A stretch of 18,070 nt of DNA, taken from the NCBI GenBank assembly GCA_002405565.1, contig DHMB01000034.1, positions 3,137-21,206 on the forward strand. Reading direction: 5' to 3'. The notes under the pieces were generated by a model. The model searched no databases. It saw nothing but the letters and a program-made list of their open reading frames with translations, and was not told the DNA's origin. Numbering within the stretch: position 1 is the first letter of the stretch; every line of letters begins with the position of its first letter. The stretch comes from Clostridiales bacterium UBA4653. GTDB lineage: Bacteria; Bacillota; Clostridia; Oscillospirales; CAG-272. Of this stretch, positions 15,310-18,070 are shown piece after piece. Made by a program: the position numbers and the translations under genes.

Positions 15310-16452
15310 ATGGCAAGCTTATCACTCAGACACATTTACAAAAAATATCCGGGCGGTGTTACAGCCGTTTCCGACTTCTGCCTTGAAGTCAGAGATACGG
15401 AATTCATAATTTTCGTAGGCCCTTCGGGTTGCGGTAAGTCAACGACACTGCGTATGATCGCAGGTCTTGAAGAAATTACCGAAGGCGAACTTTACATCGG
15501 CGACCGCCTTGTAAACGACGTTGCCCCCAAGGACAGAGACATCGCAATGGTGTTCCAGAACTACGCTCTGTACCCGCACATGACCGTGTTCGACAACATG
15601 GCGTTCGGTCTGAAGCTCCGTAAGGTTCCGAAGGACGAGATCAAGAAGCTGGTTGAAGAGGCTGCTAAGATCCTCGACATCTCCCACCTGCTCGACAGAA
15701 AGCCGAAGGCTCTGTCCGGTGGTCAGAGACAGCGTGTAGCGCTCGGCCGTGCTATCGTGCGTGATCCTCAGGTCTTCCTGCTTGACGAGCCGCTGTCCAA
15801 CCTGGACGCTAAGCTCCGTGCACAGATGAGAACCGAGCTCTCCAAGCTCCACAAGAAGCTGGGTACTACATTTATCTATGTAACACACGACCAGACAGAG
15901 GCTATGACGATGGGCGACCGTATCGTAGTTATGAAGGACGGTTACATCCAGCAGATCGATTCTCCTATCAACCTCTATGAGAACCCTGTTAACAAGTTCG
16001 TTGCAGGCTTCATCGGCTCTCCGCAGATGAACTTCATCCCTGCAAAGCTTCTCCAGGTAAACGGCAAGTACACAGTTGAATTCGGTTCTGAGGACACCAA
16101 GACCTCCAGAGGCCGCAAGTTCTATGTTGAGCTTCCCTCCGCTAAGGCTGACAACGAGGCTCTCAAGTACTATGTAGACAAGGAAGTTATCCTCGGTATC
16201 CGTCCTGAGAATATCCACGATGAGGAAATGTTCCTCTCCGCTGCTAAGACCGGTATCATCGAGGCTTCCGTTGACGTAACCGAAATGCTCGGCGCTGAGA
16301 CCTTCCTGTACCTGACCTGCGAGGGTATCCCGCTTACTGCAAGAGTATCACCGAGATGCACCGCTCGTCCCCAGGACGTTGTTAAGCTCGCTCTCGACCC
16401 GAACAAGATCCACCTGTTCGACGCTTCCGACGAGCACTCCCTGCTCAACTGA
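15310..16452 (+). CDS. msmX: MsmX/UgpC-type ATP-binding protein of sugar ABC importers
   Basis: A 380-residue cytoplasmic ABC ATPase of the CUT1 carbohydrate-importer class. Visible are Walker A GPSGCGKST (37-45), the Q-loop FQNYALYPH (82-90), the signature LSGGQRQR (near 135-142), Walker B FLLDEP with the D-loop SNLDAK (near 156-168), and the H-loop THDQTEAMTMGDR (near 193-205). A C-terminal TOBE-type regulatory domain (about 240-370) includes LGIRPENI. In Firmicutes one such ATPase often powers several sugar importers whose operons lack their own; the absence of permease and binding-protein genes here fits. GGAG lies six bases before the ATG at 15310; the frame also runs from a TTG at 15286. 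Odd: the first 75 or so codons use GAA and some AAA, the rest almost only AAG, mostly GAG, GCT and CTC/CTG. Confidence 0.93.
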   Translation: MASLSLRHIYKKYPGGVTAVSDFCLEVRDTEFIIFVGPSGCGKSTTLRMIAGLEEITEGELYIGDRLVNDVAPKDRDIAMVFQNYALYPHMTVFDNMAFGLKLRKVPKDEIKKLVEEAAKILDISHLLDRKPKALSGGQRQRVALGRAIVRDPQVFLLDEPLSNLDAKLRAQMRTELSKLHKKLGTTFIYVTHDQTEAMTMGDRIVVMKDGYIQQIDSPINLYENPVNKFVAGFIGSPQMNFIPAKLLQVNGKYTVEFGSEDTKTSRGRKFYVELPSAKADNEALKYYVDKEVILGIRPENIHDEEMFLSAAKTGIIEASVDVTEMLGAETFLYLTCEGIPLTARVSPRCTARPQDVVKLALDPNKIHLFDASDEHSLLN

Positions 16453-16479
16453 TTGTTGGCAAATAACATACGCTGACTG

Positions 16480-16508
16480 CGGCGCAGCTTTCGGGCTGCG
16501 CCGTTTTT
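16480..16508 (+). terminator. Rho-independent terminator of the ABC ATPase gene
   Basis: A GC-rich 9-bp stem (16480-16488 with 16495-16503), loop TTTCGG, followed by five T. Only 32 bases separate it from the next start codon. Confidence 0.9.
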
Positions 16509-16540
16509 GCATTCACGCTCCGACATTCAGGAGGTGTACC

Positions 16541-17026
16541 ATGACTAAGCTAAAATTCGCAGGCTTCTGCGCGGCGGGTCTTGGAACTGACCTTGCCTGC
16601 ACAGCCGTATCATTGCTTCTGACCGGGATTATGAATAACTTCTTTAGCATGGACTTCCGTGATTCCCTGCTGGTATTCATAATAGCTGGGGTGATTATGT
16701 GTATAGGCTCGGGCTTTGCGCACAACGCTTTCCGCAACATCATCAGGGAAAAGCTGCGGATACGCTCGATATGGTATACTGTCGCAGTATTCGGCACTCC
16801 GATGATCCTGGGCGGACTTGGCGTGCCTCTTGCCTGGGTGCTCGGTCAGACAATATGGACTGGCTGGGACAAACTTGGTTATGCCATGTCGCTGTTCACC
16901 TATTCAATAGCCATAGCTGCAGCATCCACCCTCTCCTATATATCCACCAAATGCGTGGAAGCGCGCTTCGGCTGTGACGAGCCTGCCCCTCCTGACAAAT
17001 CGGACGAAACTAAGGAAGAAATATGA
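16541..17026 (+). CDS. Four-helix membrane protein, first of three tandem paralogues
   Basis: A 161-residue protein I do not recognise, with predicted membrane helices near 6-30, 41-62, 78-103 and 112-135. A basic loop after helix 2 reads FRNIIREKLRIRS, and the tail (about 136-161) is acidic. The N-terminus (K-F-A-G-F-C-A-A-G), the basic loop and the helix layout are shared with the next two genes, so the three look like diverged duplicates. AGGAGG lies about six bases before the ATG. The gene leads an operon that runs with overlaps into moxR. MoxR ATPases usually act as chaperone-like partners of DUF58/von Willebrand proteins; whether these membrane proteins join that complex is inference. 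I chose the ATG because the frame's earlier starts lie inside msmX. Confidence 0.8.
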   Translation: MTKLKFAGFCAAGLGTDLACTAVSLLLTGIMNNFFSMDFRDSLLVFIIAGVIMCIGSGFAHNAFRNIIREKLRIRSIWYTVAVFGTPMILGGLGVPLAWVLGQTIWTGWDKLGYAMSLFTYSIAIAAASTLSYISTKCVEARFGCDEPAPPDKSDETKEEI

Positions 17027-17418
17027 ACAAATGCAAATACGCAGGTCTGTCCCTCGCGGGATTCCTGCTTAGCCTGATATGCGCAGCCGCCATTCTGGGC
17101 GGGCTTGTGCTGCTGAAAGACCTGCTGGGGGTGACTCTCCTTGCAGGGCTTGTGATATGCGCGGGTATCGGCGTGATTTTCCGGCTGATCCGCCGCTTTA
17201 TCCGCAGAAAGCTCCATGCCAGAACCACGCTGTTCTCGCTGATCTCCGTTCTGCTTCCCATTTTGCTGGGGGCAGCCGGAGCGATCCTCGGTGCAAACGC
17301 GGCTTTCAGCGGGGAAATGGTGAATTCATGGTTCTTCCTCGGGGGCGTTGTGCTGATAATTTCGTCAATTTTCTGCGGACTTTTCGGCTCCACCCTCGAC
17401 AAGCTGTTTGACGCCTGA
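17023..17418 (+). CDS. Four-helix membrane protein, second paralogue
   Basis: A 131-residue protein overlapping the previous gene by four bases (ATGA), a sign of translational coupling; AAGGAAG lies just upstream. Predicted helices lie near 6-31, 35-53, 68-92 and 101-121. The basic loop FRLIRRFIRRKLHART sits at the same place as in the first paralogue, and the start K-Y-A-G-L-S-L-A-G-F matches too. It lacks the acidic tail. No catalytic motif is visible. Confidence 0.78.
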   Translation: MNKCKYAGLSLAGFLLSLICAAAILGGLVLLKDLLGVTLLAGLVICAGIGVIFRLIRRFIRRKLHARTTLFSLISVLLPILLGAAGAILGANAAFSGEMVNSWFFLGGVVLIISSIFCGLFGSTLDKLFDA

Positions 17419-17440
17419 CTTCCTGACGAAGGAGAATAAT

Positions 17441-17872
17441 GTGAAATACTGGAAATGCGCAGCTCTCTGCGCGGCGGGATTCCTGCTTGAAGCGGCAATA
17501 AGCGCGGCTCTTTCTTTACTTGTATTCTATATGTTTGTTTTCTGCCTGCTGATCACAATTCCCACCTGTATTCTTATCGGAAAGGCGCATTATTTTATCG
17601 CACGGAAAATACGCGGGGAGCTCGGAATATGCCCGGCTTCCTACTACATAGCCGCAATGGCGCTCCCGGTCGTTACAGCGGCGGCTGTAACGCTCATAAC
17701 GCTTTTTTATCCGGATTTGCTGACCCGGGGCACGGTAAGCTCATTGTCTGAGGGCTTCGCGGGGGTGGCAAGGTTCATTATCATCGCCGGAACCGCAGTG
17801 AACTCGCTGATCTGCACCCTCAGCGGGGTACATTTCATAAACAGGAGTGAAAACGATGAACCCAAAAGTTGA
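17441..17872 (+). CDS. Four-helix membrane protein, third paralogue
   Basis: A 143-residue protein. The GTG at 17441-17443 is chosen because AAGGAG lies six bases upstream and because it aligns the N-terminus (K-C-A-A-L-C-A-A-G-F) with the other two paralogues; the frame's earlier ATG at 17408 has no ribosome binding site. Predicted helices lie near 6-29, 30-46, 67-90 and 107-131, with the basic segment FIARKIRGEL between the second and third. Its 3' end overlaps the moxR start by 17 bases, so moxR translation is probably coupled to it. Function unknown. Confidence 0.78.
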   Translation: MKYWKCAALCAAGFLLEAAISAALSLLVFYMFVFCLLITIPTCILIGKAHYFIARKIRGELGICPASYYIAAMALPVVTAAAVTLITLFYPDLLTRGTVSSLSEGFAGVARFIIIAGTAVNSLICTLSGVHFINRSENDEPKS

Positions 17873-18070
17873 ACAACTCATAGACAACATCGAGCGCGTG
17901 ATAATCGGAAAGCGCCCGGTAATTGAAAAGATAGTCTGCGCCATGCTCGCGGGAGGCCATGTGCTGATTGAGGACGTCCCCGGGGTCGGCAAGACCCTGC
18001 TTGCGGAAACGCTGGCAAAGAGCGTTTCCGGCAGCTTCGGACGTATCCAGTTCACGCCCGACCTCATGCC
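17856..18070 (+). CDS. moxR: MoxR-family AAA+ ATPase, cut by the window end
   Basis: The first 71 residues of an AAA+ ATPase, from an ATG with AGGAG eight bases upstream. The opening VIIGKRPVIEKIVCAMLAGGHVLIED leads straight into the Walker A VPGVGKTLLA (lysine 46), then FGRIQFTPDLMP, all typical of the MoxR family. MoxR proteins remodel or activate partner proteins and are usually followed by DUF58 and transglutaminase-like genes, which would lie beyond the window. The remaining 230 or so residues, including Walker B and the sensors, are not visible. Confidence 0.92.
   Translation, partial: MNPKVEQLIDNIERVIIGKRPVIEKIVCAMLAGGHVLIEDVPGVGKTLLAETLAKSVSGSFGRIQFTPDLM

Noticed and set aside
15439..16218. 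Minus-strand open frame of 259 codons opposite msmX
   Set aside because: It lies fully opposite a highly conserved ABC ATPase gene; its Leu/Val/Glu-rich product is the usual mirror of GAG/AAG/CTC-rich coding sequence.

Overview
The window reads as chromosomal DNA from a spore-forming, low-to-mid GC Firmicute (class Clostridia, probably a gut-type Oscillospiraceae/Ruminococcaceae relative). The evidence is an unmistakable forespore sigma factor SigG, a DUF951 protein, a clostridial-type glucose-6-phosphate isomerase, strong GGAGG-type ribosome binding sites, sigma-A promoters of the TTGAAA/TATAAT kind and many Rho-independent terminators. I see no tRNA, rRNA, CRISPR array, insertion sequence or phage gene.

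Layout. Bases 1-13250 are transcribed leftward (minus strand). From the left edge these are a small P-loop NTPase (94-510), a DUF951 protein (660-860), a giant 2466-residue cyclic beta-1,2-glucan synthase-like protein of the NdvB type (949-8349), the DNA-uptake channel ComEC (8466-10730), glucose-6-phosphate isomerase (10813-12153), an unrecognised Cys/His/Gly-rich microprotein (12205-12408) and a TtcA-type tRNA thiolase (12460-13221). Most are single-gene transcription units with their own promoter and terminator; ttcA, the microprotein and possibly pgi could be one unit. From 13440 onward transcription runs rightward: sigG (13440-14213), the rRNA pseudouridine synthase rsuA (14333-15043), an orphan MsmX/UgpC-type sugar-ABC ATPase (15310-16452), and a tightly packed operon of three small, mutually related four-helix membrane proteins (16541-17872) leading into a MoxR AAA+ ATPase cut by the window end.

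How the genes relate. pgi (hexose phosphate), the glucan synthase and the sugar-ABC ATPase all touch carbohydrate metabolism, but nothing shows that they are co-regulated. ttcA and rsuA are RNA-modification genes. sigG stands without its usual spoIIGA-sigE neighbours but has a forespore-type promoter.

Most noteworthy points: (1) three divergent tandem paralogues of an unnamed membrane protein in front of moxR; (2) a ComEC whose C-terminal metallo-beta-lactamase domain has lost several metal ligands; (3) a possible new Cys/His-rich microprotein between ttcA and pgi; (4) an abrupt codon-usage switch inside the ABC ATPase gene near 15.5 kb, which could be recombination or a chimeric assembly, so the right-hand 2.5 kb may not belong to the same genome as the left. 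No well-supported entirely new multi-gene system is evident; the moxR-linked paralogue cluster is the best candidate.
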